From positions 4,588,001 to 4,652,000 of the forward strand of contig JAMPIQ010000001.1 in NCBI GenBank assembly GCA_024699855.1: DNA of 64,000 nucleotides. Direction: 5' to 3'. Of this stretch, positions 13,262-24,238 are shown piece by piece (positions within the stretch are counted from its first letter, which is position 1; each line of letters starts with the position of its first letter). The notes below the pieces were generated by a model. The model was not told the DNA's origin. It worked only from the letters and a program-made list of their open reading frames with translations, and made no database searches. The position numbers and the translations under genes are program-made. The stretch is from Aphelenchoides besseyi (Eukaryota > Nematoda > Chromadorea > Rhabditida > Aphelenchoididae).

Positions 13262-13531
13262 ATGTGCAAGTTTAGTGTCGTCAATTCGTCTTGTCGGTAT
13301 TTGCAAGTTATCTTCGTGCTGCTGGTTCATTTCGCCATTCAAAGCTATGGATTTCCGTTTGAAATGACCAACAACGAATACTTCGTAAGTCGTTTTCGAT
13401 AGTGGCTAATAGGATAAAAGCGATTTCAGGAATATATTAAAAGAGGAGCGGGAGATTCGTGCGGTTGCAACTTGGGTTGCTACTACTCTTCGATGACGGC
13501 ATGTGCGAATTGTTGTTCCTTAGGCATTTAG
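13262..13531 (+). CDS. Small Cys-rich secreted peptide, two exons
   Basis: I do not recognise this gene. It encodes about 74 residues and was pieced together from two exons, 13262-13384 and 13430-13531, around a 45-nt intron (GTAAGT...TTTCAG) that preserves frame. A hydrophobic segment (LQVIFVLLVHFAIQSYG) looks like a signal peptide or signal anchor preceded by about 15 residues. The second exon is a compact Cys cluster: C-x-C-x3-C-x8-C-x2-CC, ending CCSLGI. Six Cys in about 20 residues points to a disulfide-stabilised extracellular peptide. The start could lie upstream. Confidence 0.6.
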
Positions 13532-13775
13532 CATCTCAATCAATCGTTTAGTCGCATTCCCATCTCAAAATGCCAATCTCATTCCAATTGGTTTGCATAA
13601 ATTCGATCAAATGTTTTCTGTAGATATCGATTCGGTTTATTTTTGATCTTAAAAGAAATACCATGATTGATAGTTGTTGAAGTATTTGAACTTCTCGAAG
13701 ACGTCCATCAATATACAGGGGAGTAGTTCAAAAGCACAAATAGATTATTGTTATCGAGACCCGTTTGTTTGCTCT

Positions 13776-15623
13776 CTACAATCTTGTTTGAATGTATTCT
13801 TGAGACCGTAGGTTCGGCAATTGGACACTAAACTGAGACACTTCCGCTTCGCCAAGAACGTAGATGTCGATGGTTTCGTCGTTGCAATCAACAACCAGTT
13901 GTTCGTAAGGAGTCGACAACGAGTCTCGGGTTCCATAGACTTTAGTGTCGCGATCAAAAAGAACCTGCAAAAAATGGCTTTTATGTACAAAGAGTCAACA
14001 AAAGACTATTTCGGCTATTGAATTACGATGTTTTTTTTGGGATTTAAATTGGTAGAAAGCAAAAAACGCGTACCTTGACCCGAAACGTCAGGTCCGATTC
14101 ATCTCCAATGTGTCCGTATTGCACAACCTGAAAGTATGGTTCATGTATTCATTAAACAAAGAGGAAATTAGAAGGCACAGGGATTATGTAAATAAACGGA
14201 CCGACGTGTAAATTGGATTCGAACAGAACTTCACTTTAGGGAGCTCGTATTCCACGTGAAATCTGAAAATAAATCTTCAAAAAGGATTCAGATTTGAAGG
14301 CTTACGGTGTCAGTCGACATTCAGATTGCAACGCGTAATTCTCGTCGTTGTTCTTTTGTTTATATTCGCAAATTCGAAACACTCCGTCTTCTGCTCGAAC
14401 TGAAAGGCAAAGTATTCGTTAATCACACTAGGCCTTGAAAGTTCAGTTGAACGAACCCAATTCGTCCAGTTCATCGGCGTTGTCCAACGGAAAGAAAAAC
14501 CCGACAGAAACGTAGTTCGGTGGAAGTCGATTTTCTTCGATACGATGAAGTCTAAAGATGGTTTTGTTGTCTACTTAACACACTTCTAATGTCAACCTTT
14601 TCGATCGCAAATTCAAAATTGCGTAATGATTGCGATTGAACACAAGTGCCAATTTGCTTTCATCGCCCAAACTTTGCCAGTTATGAACGAAATCGTAGTG
14701 CGATGCAACAGAATGAATCACTTGATCTGAAAGGCGAGATCAGTGAATGCAGTTCATGAACAACTGACTGTCCGTGTTCAGATAGCAATCCGTTCTGTGC
14801 GAGTGACTGTGAACGGATGTCGAGCAGCAAGTGACATCATCAGTGAATCGGATACAATCTGCGTAGATTGCACTAATGTTCTGATCACCGTAAATGAATC
14901 CATCGTGATGCTTCGAAACGATCAACTTTTCGCTTCGTAATGTGTGTTGTTCCGGAAAATATTTTGACAGAATAATGGCATCGTCGTATTCATCAAACGA
15001 CATCTTCTGCCTAAATAGACAGCGATAGTTTCGATGTGGCAATTTTGGATGAACGCACTCGTATTCACGAAAAGCACCCAACAATTTCCACTTCACATCT
15101 AACGGCTGAACATGTCGATCCGAAGAGGATGAAGCACCTACTCCCGGCGAGAACTCCATTGGTTCACCGTCTGAGCTCAACCAGACGACGAATGAAATCA
15201 ACAAAATCAGAAGAATCGTCAAACCGATTCCGCCAACAATTAGATTGCGTTTTGTCAAATGTCGACGAAAACCTAAAAGCGAGAGTTAAGAAAGTTAGTA
15301 AGCGAAATGCAAGATGTATGGTTAGACAGATGTTATAACTAAACAATCTTACTGGTTAGTTCAAACTTACCACTTTCAGGCGTCCGCGAAGTTCTTTTGG
15401 GTATGGAAGCTATGGGCCGTTGGTTTGGAGTTCGTGAGCTTTCTCTTTCGGTAAGTAGATTGGAACTTTGAGCGTGATGCGACGAATAAGGTGGTGGCAT
15501 TTCATCTTCTGGAGACAGTGGAATTTTCTTGACGATTGGAGCGAGAGGTCGCGGAGGCGCCAATGGCCGAGAATTTGAGGCCGTCGGCGTTTCATCAACC
15601 GAGGAATCAGAGTCACTGGACAT
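13776..15623 (-). CDS. Type II single-pass membrane protein with Pro-rich cytoplasmic tail, unrecognised
   Basis: I do not recognise the family. The start ATG at 15623 (MSSDSDSSVDE) lies just behind TTTTCAG, which suggests a spliced or trans-spliced leader. The N-terminal 90 residues are Ser/Pro-rich and contain PPPYSS, a PPxY-type WW-domain ligand. One membrane helix follows (NLIVGGIGLTILLILLISFV). The ectodomain is roughly 300 residues with scattered Cys (EYECVHP, YRCLF, DVTCCSTS, TDCYLNTD) and stretches such as VVQYGHIGDESDLTFRVK. Introns fit at about 15240-15370, 14735, 14600, 14430, 14270, 14140 and 14060, all in frame. The stop is at 13776. The shape suggests a surface protein whose tail binds cytoplasmic partners; its function is unknown. 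Confidence 0.65.
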
Positions 15624-16264
15624 CTTTCTGAAAACACTGATGTTCAACTCACTTTCCAGCAATTAGCAATCTCGCACGTCTACGAATAAACGGAACAATT
15701 CGGTAAACTTTTTTGAATTGAAATATTCGACGAGAATGTGGAGAACCAAAGTGAGCAATTGAGCGTTTGACCTCCACGCAATCGGAGAGCAACGAGCGGG
15801 ACAAAAAGTTGACAGTCGAAGAGCGTTTCGAACCGCCAGAGGCTGAGCAGTCGATCGGTAAAATGCAATCGAGCATCACGTCAAACTCGTTCGTCCGGTG
15901 AGCCCGCGCGTTGCGAAGTCAGAACAAAATTTTTGTAAAATTCAATCGAAATCAACTCTAACACCTCCATCAAACTGTCCAATTGCTTCGGACTGCACAA
16001 TCAGAAGTCAAAAGCCATTAACTTCCGTTCAACAGCGGCGCCCAAAATGTTGGCGCCAACTTGCTTATCAGTCGGTCACGTTCCGCGTCGAACAATTCAG
16101 AAGATGTCAAAAACGTGTGATTCATTTTTGCTGAGGATCCGAAATGATTACTCGCCTACGAACAGGAAACAACACAAGTGAATTGTTCAACCAAAATTGC
16201 CAGTGAACTTCGATATAAGACAAATGGGATCGTAGAAGACTACGAACAACACGGCTGATTACCA
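15624..16264. other. Upstream region of the type II membrane protein gene
   Basis: This holds the likely promoter and 5' leader of the minus-strand membrane protein gene. Overlapping open frames on both strands (15649-16134) have no domain or splice support. Confidence 0.35.
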
Positions 16265-16507
16265 CTATCGTGTAAACACTTCAACAGAATGTTTTCGATC
16301 GTTTCCCTCAAACAAATCCGCTAAATCCCACGAGTTCACTGCGCTTTCAAACTCACTGCCAATTTTCGTTTGTTCGATATTTTGAACAAACACAAAGTGA
16401 GCCGTCGGATGAGTCACGGAGACGTCGAATGTGTCACGGATTGTCGTCGATAATACGAACGAATGAAGAGCGATTACGAAAACACGTGCATTTTTGGACA
16501 AAACCAT
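16265..16507 (-). CDS. Possible small secreted protein (80 codons)
   Basis: A single open frame begins MVLSKNARVFVIALHSFVLS, which could be a signal peptide, and continues for about 60 mixed residues to a TAG. I see no paralogue, no domain and no splice partner. It may be a real small gene or a chance frame in the shared promoter region between two genes. Confidence 0.25.
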   Translation of the reverse strand: MVLSKNARVFVIALHSFVLSTTIRDTFDVSVTHPTAHFVFVQNIEQTKIGSEFESAVNSWDLADLFEGNDRKHSVEVFTR

Positions 16508-17173
16508 TTGGTTCGTAAAACAAATCGAAATAACTGTGATTCATTGTAAACGTGTGCAATTCTTATTGTTTCTCATAAACGGTTTCATTTGAACTGTTCA
16601 CATTTGCAGATTTCTGTGCTTTTCGGAGTTCAATTACAAACCTCAATCGATGGGAGTAGCATCGGAAAGCAAGATCCCATTTGCGTAAATGCTCTCCGTT
16701 TCTGTTCGAAGTCGAGGCAGAAGATCAATTGCGAAACGTTTAGAAAGCATATCGTGAGTCTCAAACGAAATTCGTTGAATCGCTTCCCAATCGTTTGTTT
16801 GATCGCTCAGATCTTGGCGCGCCAAAAATGCCGGCGGGCGAAATTGCATTTGCCTCCGGGGGTGATGTCAAATCGGGATCTCGGCGAAATCGTCCGTTTC
16901 GGGAAGAAAACGGGTCGTTGCGATCTGCCATCGGCGAAAAGCGAATTCGTTCGTTGAGTCCAATTTGCTTGAAGGGCATTTCACTAGTTGTTTCGAACAG
17001 CCGATTGGAGCGGTTGAGTTTGCTTGATCGCTGACCCACTGGCATCGTTTCACTCAAACGAGTGATTGCTTTTACAGCTTTTAACAGAATATAAAACTTT
17101 GTTTGTTGATTAAACTTCAACATTTTGTCTCTTCATTCATGGTCTTTCTTTTTTTAAAAGCGTTTGATTGCAG
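16508..17173. other. Intergenic region before the four-helix membrane protein
   Basis: Several overlapping open frames on both strands (16589-17123) are rich in Arg, Ser and Phe and share no splice structure. I regard them as chance. The last bases, TTGATTGCAG directly before the ATG at 17174, look like a leader acceptor for the downstream gene. Confidence 0.35.
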
Positions 17174-18011
17174 ATGAGTTTGGCTTCAAAACCCCAAATA
17201 AACTCGAATGCCGATGCATTGCCTGAAAAGTTCAAATTCGATCCCAAAGACGAGTTTTATTTGGCACCACCGATGTGTAAGCTTTTGCACTATCGCGAGG
17301 GTGCCATCCTCGCTGGAATTCTCGAAATTTGCTGTTTGACTGCTGGAGTATTTGCGTTTACAAGTGAGTTGAATTCTAGAAACCTGTGTACAAACGTCTG
17401 TAGATTTACATTCTGTTCGCGGTCTTACGGAGGTAAGGAACAGCAATGGACATAGAAACGAAACGATTTGTAGTTATGGACATTGTTGATCATGATATTT
17501 TTGTTGGTAGTTGGTTGTGTAACGACTGGAATTATGGTCGGTCAAAATTACATTGCAGTTGCTTATTTAAAGTCTTCAGCTTTTTGGAATTTACTTGGAA
17601 AAGCCAAAACTGATGATTCCGCAGATTACGTTTCTTGACGTTGAGATCGTTATGCTACTGTTTGGTTCAGCTGGTTCCATTGCAAGTATGTCGCTGGGAA
17701 TCGAATGGACGCACAAAATTTTCGCGCCATTTGTCAGGTACGTTTCTTAATCCATAATCATAATCTTGTTGTTCAGTGTATCGGAAATGGAAACTCAATT
17801 TGGACCGATTTGGCCCTTTAATGTCGCTATCATCTGTTTCAGTGGCGCGGCTTTCGGTATTTGGTTTCATTTGACTGTACAGGGATGTCAAGATTTCCTA
17901 CTCGACAAGATCTATTTCCGCGAACACAACGACGACCTTCCAATGGAGTTAAGAAACAAGATTGAAGCAGAACAACAAGTCGCTTCTACGTCCGGATCTC
18001 AAAACAATTGA
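17174..18011 (+). CDS. Four-transmembrane protein, nematode-type, unrecognised
   Basis: The ATG at 17174 directly follows TTGCAG, which fits a trans-splice or leader acceptor. Exons join through introns at about 17359-17401, 17433-17472, 17535-17577 and 17737-17776, all in frame. Four hydrophobic helices can be read: GAILAGILEICCLTAGVFAFT, LWTLLIMIFLLVVGCVTTGIM, EIVMLLFGSAGSIASMSLG and FNVAIICFSGAAFGIWFHLTV. Between helices 2 and 3 lies LFGIYLEKPKLMIPQ, a pattern (small loop, KP.LM.P) common in small nematode tetraspan membrane proteins. The C-terminal tail is about 45 residues, acidic and hydrophilic. About 210 residues in total. Role unknown; probably a plasma or organelle membrane protein. 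Confidence 0.68.
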
Positions 18012-19290
18012 ATTCATTTGATGCCATAGTTCCGAACTCTTGTAACCAAAATTAATAAATTCTTAAAATTCAAGAAGGGATGATTATGAATTCTTGTATA
18101 TGTTGACATTTGCTGATGAGCGTCACACATGAAGTCTTTTAATCTTCCACTATAAACATCCAGCTTGAAGCTGTAATCAATATGTGATCATCACTTAAAT
18201 AACTACCATGTTCAACAGGAAGCGAGGTTATTTACAGATAAAATGTTGGAGTTTAAAACGTTAAAGAGTAAACTTCTTGAACTTTTGACGTTTGTTTTGA
18301 CAAGAGATTTAACGACGAATATAAAAATGGTCCAAATTCTCTCAACTGTTTAAGCGTTGTTTTTGCGCAAAACTCATGTTCTTCATAAATCATTGCCTTT
18401 GGCACTCGGTTGTGCTCCTTTTTCTAGAATCTGTTTTCCTGTCGGAGCGATTTGAAAGCCCGAATGAGGTTTTTAATGTCAAAAGTTACTGCAATCGGTC
18501 TTTTGCAACCTTTCGGCCTTGTTTCCGTCATATCATCCCCAGCGGTTTCAATGGTTGCGTTCACACGCCTCTGGCTCATCCGCTATTCTTCGAGAGCTAC
18601 AAAGAGTTAAATCCGTCACTCGGGAATCGGCCTTTGGAAACGTTCGGAGGTTAAAGACTGTTTGTATAGTTTAGAATACAAAAATTAGATTTAAGCAAAA
18701 AACTGCTAATCTTTGAAGTTACGGAATATCGAAGCATATGACCGTAAACAAATTGTCTATAATTGCCTTTGTTTGCCTTTGACCAACGGAACTCTTAATT
18801 TGACTATTTAATGAACTTCAGAAGCATCCGCTTTCTCTATTCTTTGCGGCTTAAGAATTGTTTTTTTGCGCGTGACATCAAAACAAAGAATATTTTACAG
18901 CTTATTGCCGCTCTTTTTTACTATGACATTAACTTTGCTGCGAGCAGAACAATCCAACATCGTACCCATCAATCAACTCAATAAACGAGTGGCTTCACGT
19001 CTTTCTTTAGACCAAAAGTCTTTGCATCTCGCACACAATTAAAAACCTTTTTATGCACAATGCTCTTGGTTTCTTTCAAATTGACGTGCGGAAACGGACG
19101 ACAAGTTTATGTCCAAAAAAGAGGATGTTCGCGCTCTTCAAATTGTGAACCGAAATGGTTTTCTTTTCTTCAGTCAATTACCACATCCCCAGTCGAGAAG
19201 CCATCTTATTGAGCCCAAAAATAATTATTTCTTTAAACGCACATCTTTTTGAGGTCCACAGTAACATTTCAATCATGTTTTAGGTTCCGA
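18012..19290. other. Intergenic region with one doubtful small open frame
   Basis: AATAAATTC near 18052 is a likely polyadenylation signal for the four-helix gene. At 18376-18654 (plus) there is a 92-codon frame starting MFFINHCLWHSVVLLFLESV, which could be a signal peptide with five later Cys. It has no exon partner and I do not claim it as a gene. The rest shows nothing I can support. Confidence 0.35.
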
Positions 19291-19624
19291 ATGTTCGCCG
19301 CACTTTTGGAGTCTCTTCGAACAGCAACTCAATTCACTTATGTGATAATACTCGTGAGTTCATTCAAGGATCGATTGTAAATTTGACGAGTTTTAGGCGT
19401 CAATGTTTGTCTTAAGTTGTATTTTGACGTGCTATTGCACTTGGCGTTGCAGACACAACGATCATTCGAGCTATGTTCTGGATCCACAAAGAAGTGGTCG
19501 ACTACAGAAGGCCGATCGAGAGTTTTACGTTTAGATTTTTCCTTGTTGTCAATGTTGCTAATCAATCTCCCAATTGTTCGGGTATTCGCAGCCATTTGAT
19601 AAGCACAATGCGTTCTCGAAGTGA
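19291..19624 (+). CDS. Small single-pass membrane protein (about 76 aa), unrecognised
   Basis: Three exons can be joined in frame. The start ATG at 19291 lies 8 bases after TTTTAG. Exon 1 (MFAALLESLRTATQFTYVIIL) ends at a GTGAGT donor near 19354. Exon 2 starts after TTTTAG at about 19398 and carries the rest of a membrane helix (ASMFVLSCILTCYC), then a basic-Cys patch (TWRCRH) and a polar tail. A third short exon (PFDKHNAFSK) follows an acceptor near 19590. The opposite strand also has an 85-codon open frame, 19338-19595, so strand choice rests on the splice fit. Function unknown. Confidence 0.45.
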
Positions 19625-19822
19625 TCGAATTTATACCTCGTTAAAACAAGTGTAATCAATGCATGTGTTATAAGTTTGAGGAATAAATAAGCCCAAAAAC
19701 AGCGGTTACGATTAGAAATTGGAAGTGACAGAAATGCAAAGCTACAAACGAAAAAAGCAATAGTTTGACTTTACTGGTGCGACATTCAAATCGAATAATA
19801 CAAGATAATTTAAGAGGCCAAC

Positions 19823-21380
19823 TCAATACGAATCCTGTTCTTCGACAACGATCTTTGCCGGAGGTTTCGTACCGTTGGTATTCAACGAACCCAATTGATC
19901 CAAAAGATCATAGGAGTCGTCTGCTTGATTCGTACTCTTGTCAGTTTCTTTGACGAATGTTCCATCCAGCGGTGCTGTTTCGTCCAAAACAATGGTCTTG
20001 TTATCGCCTTTCTGTTGATTATCTGCTTTTTCCGTTATCAACACATCTGTAAAACAAAAAAGTAGGTGGTCGAAGATTCCGAAGAATTAACCTGTGCTTT
20101 CATCCAAATTCCCAAGAAGAGGTTTCTTTTCCGAAGTCAAATCGAGTGAAGGTGCTGTTGCTGGAGGTTGCTCGTGATCTCCCGCATTCGAGTGCATGTC
20201 AACATTGGACTGACGATCTTGATTCGACAAAACCTCGTCTTCGACCGCTTCAAACTCTTGCAAATCGCCGCTGTCATCCTGAAAATTTCAAATTTGAATG
20301 TTCTGGCCGGAATAAAGAAAATAACGCGCACACTGTCTGGGCGAATTGAACGCTGAAAGTCCACATAAACACATCCACTTCGTACCTCCGATTGATACAA
20401 AATGCTCAAGATATCATCGACGCTCACACTCTGACCGCTTCCCAATTCGTTGCAAAGCAATTCGAGACGATGTAGTCGCGTGTAATAGAAATCACGTTCC
20501 TTCTCAATTGCACCAATAGAATTTTCCCACGTAGTCACTTGTTCAGTTAGCTCGGCAATCTTGTTCTTGTACTTTGCTTCAGCTTCAGCACTCAATTCGG
20601 CTTTCGAGCGAGTGACCGTTGTGGTTTGAGCTAAAGAACAAAAAAATAAAAACTCGAATGCGAAAACATACGTCTAGCGGTCGTTGCCAATGTAGCACGT
20701 GTCGATGAAACGTTTGGTTTTGCTGCTGGTGCTGCAGCAGTTCGACGTGGTGGTGGAGCAGCAGCCGTAACATGAGAATTTCGAGCAGTCGGCATCTTGC
20801 TTGAACGCAAACTCGCTGATATCGGGAATTCTTCGTGATTCCGAGCAGCCAACTAAAAATCTCCAATTCTAGTTCTTTCCGGATTCGTATTTCCACTCAC
20901 CGGATCGTACTCGTAGCCAGCGTTGTTGTTGTCGTAGAAGCGACGGAACCATTGCAAGAACTCGAAATTGTCTTGGAACTTTGCTTTCATCAAACTAAAT
21001 CGCAAACCAATTGGTCAACATTTAAACGAAAACTCACGTTTGAACCTGAACTGGTTTGTTGATTCCCAGTTCGTGCCACGCGTTCTGCAAAATTTTCCAA
21101 TTGGCAATCGAGTCGACTTCGGATCGCGGATTCCATTTGACTTTCCGAAGCGGCACACTACCCGGAAACAAGCGGTCGGTCATTAAACAATAAGCGGCTC
21201 CATTGCTCATCTCCTCGATTTTCGTCAGGTTGGACTGAAACTCAAAGTGAACCCCAAATTCCAAGAGCCTACTTGTAATGTGTCGTTGACCCACGCAAGA
21301 AGCTGCTGTCTGCTGATGTTCTCAGGAGTCACGGCACTGACAAAAACGTTGACAACCGAGTATTTTTCGCGCAAAGCCAT
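19823..21380 (-). CDS. EB1-family microtubule plus-end-binding protein
   Basis: This is an end-binding protein that tracks growing microtubule plus ends and recruits CAP-Gly and SxIP partners. The start at 21380 follows TTTTCAG by 9 bases. The calponin-homology domain is complete: [81 protein letters not shown] and [12 protein letters not shown] Ser/Ala/Pro-rich linker with many basic residues follows, then the EB1 C-terminal dimerisation domain ([24 protein letters not shown] ... [11 protein letters not shown]). Six introns can be placed. The C-terminal tail, about 130 acidic residues, is longer than in vertebrate EB1 yet still ends in a Tyr (EEQDSY), echoing the EEY tail that CAP-Gly domains bind. 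Confidence 0.93.
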
Positions 21381-22078
21381 TTGGAATCCTGAAAACCTTT
21401 CAATCGTATGTTTGTTTTCGTAGAATCAAGCGCATTAAAAAAATGACAAAAACCCAAAAACTTTGACGGCAAAACGACCTCGACCCACAACAAAAAAAAG
21501 CAGCCAAAGCGGACGAACTGCGCGTTTTTGCCGCTCAACCAGAAAGGTAAATGAACCGGCAGACCGATGACGACAAGAAAAAAAGACGTGGAAAGTGGAA
21601 ACTTTTCAGAAAACGAATTTCCGGATATTCTCGTGGCTATCGACCCTCAAATGACAACACCAAGTGCACTGCCACGAACATAATCCGCTCAACGCGGACG
21701 TCTCACTTGTGACCGCAGTTTTGAAAGCCAAACAAAAACGAGAAGCGCGAGATCGACGTTCCGATCGCCATCAACTTGTCGAACAAAAAAGCTCATTAAC
21801 ATCGAATTTGTAGTGGGAAATGGACGTCGTTGCGCTTTCGCTGCGCACGCTCAAAAAAAGCGTAAAACAATCTAAAAAGTTTTCCGTAAACGCGAATTCG
21901 TTTTAGCGAACACGTCAGTTGGCAATTTTTCAATCAACGCCGCCAATCGAACGCCGTTCGAAGGACTTCAGAAGCCGAGAATCCGACAACGAAAAACCGC
22001 TCGACGTTTTCGTTTGGCATTTCGATTCCCGAGTGAATTTTGTGATCATTTTCGTCGCAACAGTTAAATTCGTTGTTT
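21381..22078. promoter_or_regulatory. Divergent promoter region between EB1 and the PET117-like gene
   Basis: Non-coding sequence with purine-rich runs (for example poly-A tracts near 21480 and 21580) lies between two divergent genes. The short open frames show no domains. No specific site recognised. Confidence 0.35.
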
Positions 22079-22340
22079 ATGTCAAAGTCACTACCGAAAC
22101 AACGTGGAAGACAAGTGTTCATCGGCTCGTGCATCTTCTCCGTGATCACCATCGGTAAGCACTTTGATCTTCGAGCGATTAGCGTCCCTTTCAGGTCTGG
22201 TTTTGTACGATGAGCATCTGCAACGCCATCGACGACAAGTCAACGTGAGATATCGATTGAATACGATTCGACAGGCGGAGAATATGCGTGAGTACGAGCT
22301 GCAAAAGGAACGAGCCGAATTGAGCAATGAAGATGTTTAA
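22079..22340 (+). CDS. PET117-like cytochrome c oxidase assembly factor
   Basis: Two exons (22079 to about 22153, and about 22194 to 22340) join across a roughly 40-nt intron (GTAAGC...TTTCAG) to give a 73-residue protein. It has a basic N-terminus, one membrane helix (VFIGSCIFSVITIGLVLY) and a long amphipathic basic/acidic helix (DEHLQRHRRQVNVRYRLNTI, then an RQAENMREYELQKERAEL stretch). That size and layout, and the pattern of helix followed by R-x-N-x6-L-x2-Q-like spacing, match PET117 of the mitochondrial inner membrane, which helps assemble cytochrome oxidase. The identification rests on architecture more than on invariant residues, so another small mitochondrial protein remains possible. 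Confidence 0.6.
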
Positions 22341-22451
22341 GTGTTTTGTTGTATTGCAAATAAATAGGTTTCCTTTCTCTGTTCGCTGTCCAACAAACGG
22401 TTGCAAGACTTTAATTACTTTGAATCACTTCGGTTGTTGCTGTTGATTTGG

Positions 22452-23477
22452 ATGTTTGAGATGCGCGCTTGGACGCTCGGAAGTTCGATTGGAGTTGTTG
22501 TGAAAAGAAGGTGAGCTCTTGTGAACTTTGTTGTGTTACATTGATTCCCAGTTTTTCGCTGCTCAAACCCCCGGAACTGCAGAAAACAAAATGGAAAGAA
22601 GATCTTGTTTATTTGTTTCAATTCAAAAGATCGCCTGTGATCCCAAACATGTCACCATTTTGCTTGAAATTGGAAACCTTTTTGCGTGCAAACCAAATCA
22701 AATACGAGGTGGTTGATTGGTTTTCGTTTCGTCAACCGTGTATTGCAGCATGTCGGTTCGTGGACACATCGATCAAAAGAAGGTCGACTTCCGTTCATTG
22801 AACTGAACGGCGAACAGATTGCCGACTCGCAGCTCATTCTATGGCACTTGAAGAAACACTTCAATATTGACGTTAGTTTGTTTTTATCGCACTTTAATAT
22901 CTCGAGTTTCAGGAGGGGCTAAATGACGAACAAAAAGGAATTGCCAGAGCTGTAGATCGTATGCTCGAAGGAAGTTCGTATTATGCGATCACGTACTTTC
23001 GATCCATTGAAGGCGCCAAGAACACGGCCAATCCGAATGTGAGCGGTCTACGAATTCCGCGGCTGCTTATTCCGTATGTTGCTAAGAAGATCTCGGATAA
23101 CGTACTTTTACACCTCAATCTAGAACTAAGTTTATGTTTTAGGCCGAGCGAAGATTGAAAGTCGAGGGAACGGCGTTGCACAGCAGGGAAACAATCATCA
23201 AAATATTACGACAGGATGTTGCAGCAGTCGATCGAATCCTTGGCGGCAAGAAATTTCTACTTGGAGTTCGACCAACAACGGTAAGCAGAGTTTTTGTTTC
23301 ACATCACAACTTTTCGTTTAGCCCGATTTCACAGCTTTTGGTCAATTAGGGATCGGATACTTTTTGCCATTTCGACAGCCAATTCAAGACATTTTGGACG
23401 ACGAATATCCACGAGTTCGTCAGCTTCTGGAGCGAATTCGACTTCACTATTGGCCTGATTGGCCCAAAAAAAAATAG
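22452..23477 (+). CDS. FAX/CDR-type glutathione S-transferase-like protein
   Basis: A GST-fold protein of the failed-axon-connections / nematode CDR type. The N-terminal thioredoxin-like part has the family signature [20 protein letters not shown], then [36 protein letters not shown] and [14 protein letters not shown] helical C-terminal half follows ([54 protein letters not shown]). Six exons are joined by introns near 22511, 22710, 22873, 23102 and 23281. The start ([14 protein letters not shown]) may be the ATG at 22452 or the one at 22461. The N-terminal 18 residues could be a weak membrane or mitochondrial signal. FAX/CDR proteins are linked to axon growth or metal response; the substrate is unknown. 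The stop is at 23475-23477. Confidence 0.85.
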
Positions 23478-23556
23478 TAATGATGAAGAAAAACCTCGTT
23501 TTTGTACGTACAGAATTAGGTGTTCATAAAGTTTGTGATTGAGAAAATGTAAACTT

Positions 23557-23774
23557 GTGGTAGTATATAATAGAAGTTTCTAGCGCACACCCACTCCCCA
23601 TAATTTGCACTAACATTTTTTGGGAATTTTAGTGCAAAAATAGCCATTAATTGAGCTACTATTTAAAAAACTAACTATTTTCTACAGCGCACATCTACTA
23701 TCCCTTCAATCCCCTATTTGAAACTCCACTTCTTTTCCGACTAATATCAACTATTTTGAATCAAATTCTACCAC
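23557..23774. repeat. Possible decayed MITE or hairpin repeat unit
   Basis: GTGGTAG at 23557-23563 is mirrored by CTACCAC at 23768-23774. Inside is a perfect 10-bp hairpin (TTTGCACTAA at 23604-23613 against TTAGTGCAAA at 23629-23638). A diverged direct repeat also occurs (TTTCTAGCGCACA at 23577 and TTTCTACAGCGCACA at about 23678), about 100 bp apart. The nested inverted and direct structure suggests a small non-autonomous element, but its ends and any target duplication are unclear. Confidence 0.3.
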
Positions 23775-24238
23775 TGGCTATCAAACGGTTATAAATTAAT
23801 TAAAAAATGACCTTACTTAGCAATAATACTATGTAAAAACATTATAAGAAAATAAGGTGAACCAGAACCGTTGGATTCATTGATAGCTTCTCTAATTAAA
23901 TCCTATCTCTTAACGAGTCCGCACTTTAATATTCAGTATTATACAAATGGCGCTCATTCAACAACCTCTAACAAACTTTTGTGTTTTATCGACAGCGCCC
24001 TGACGTCAATCAACGAATAAAAAAGTTCGTTTCTTTAAGACATTAGCACAAACCTAGTTAACTAATCGATTTTGAAATTGTAATCGAATTGTTGACTACG
24101 CGGCTTGTTAGAACATGTGGGTTAATTTGTTTGCTTTTCTTAATGGAATATCAGTCATTATGTAGCCTAAATGTTAAACTTTTGGTTGGATATTTGACGG
24201 TCTTCATAGCCGTTCACTTGCACTTTTAGGTTACGAAA
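23775..24238. other. AT-rich intergenic region upstream of the GPCR gene
   Basis: AT-rich sequence without open frames of note. It is the likely promoter of the chemoreceptor gene. No RNA gene seen. Confidence 0.35.
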
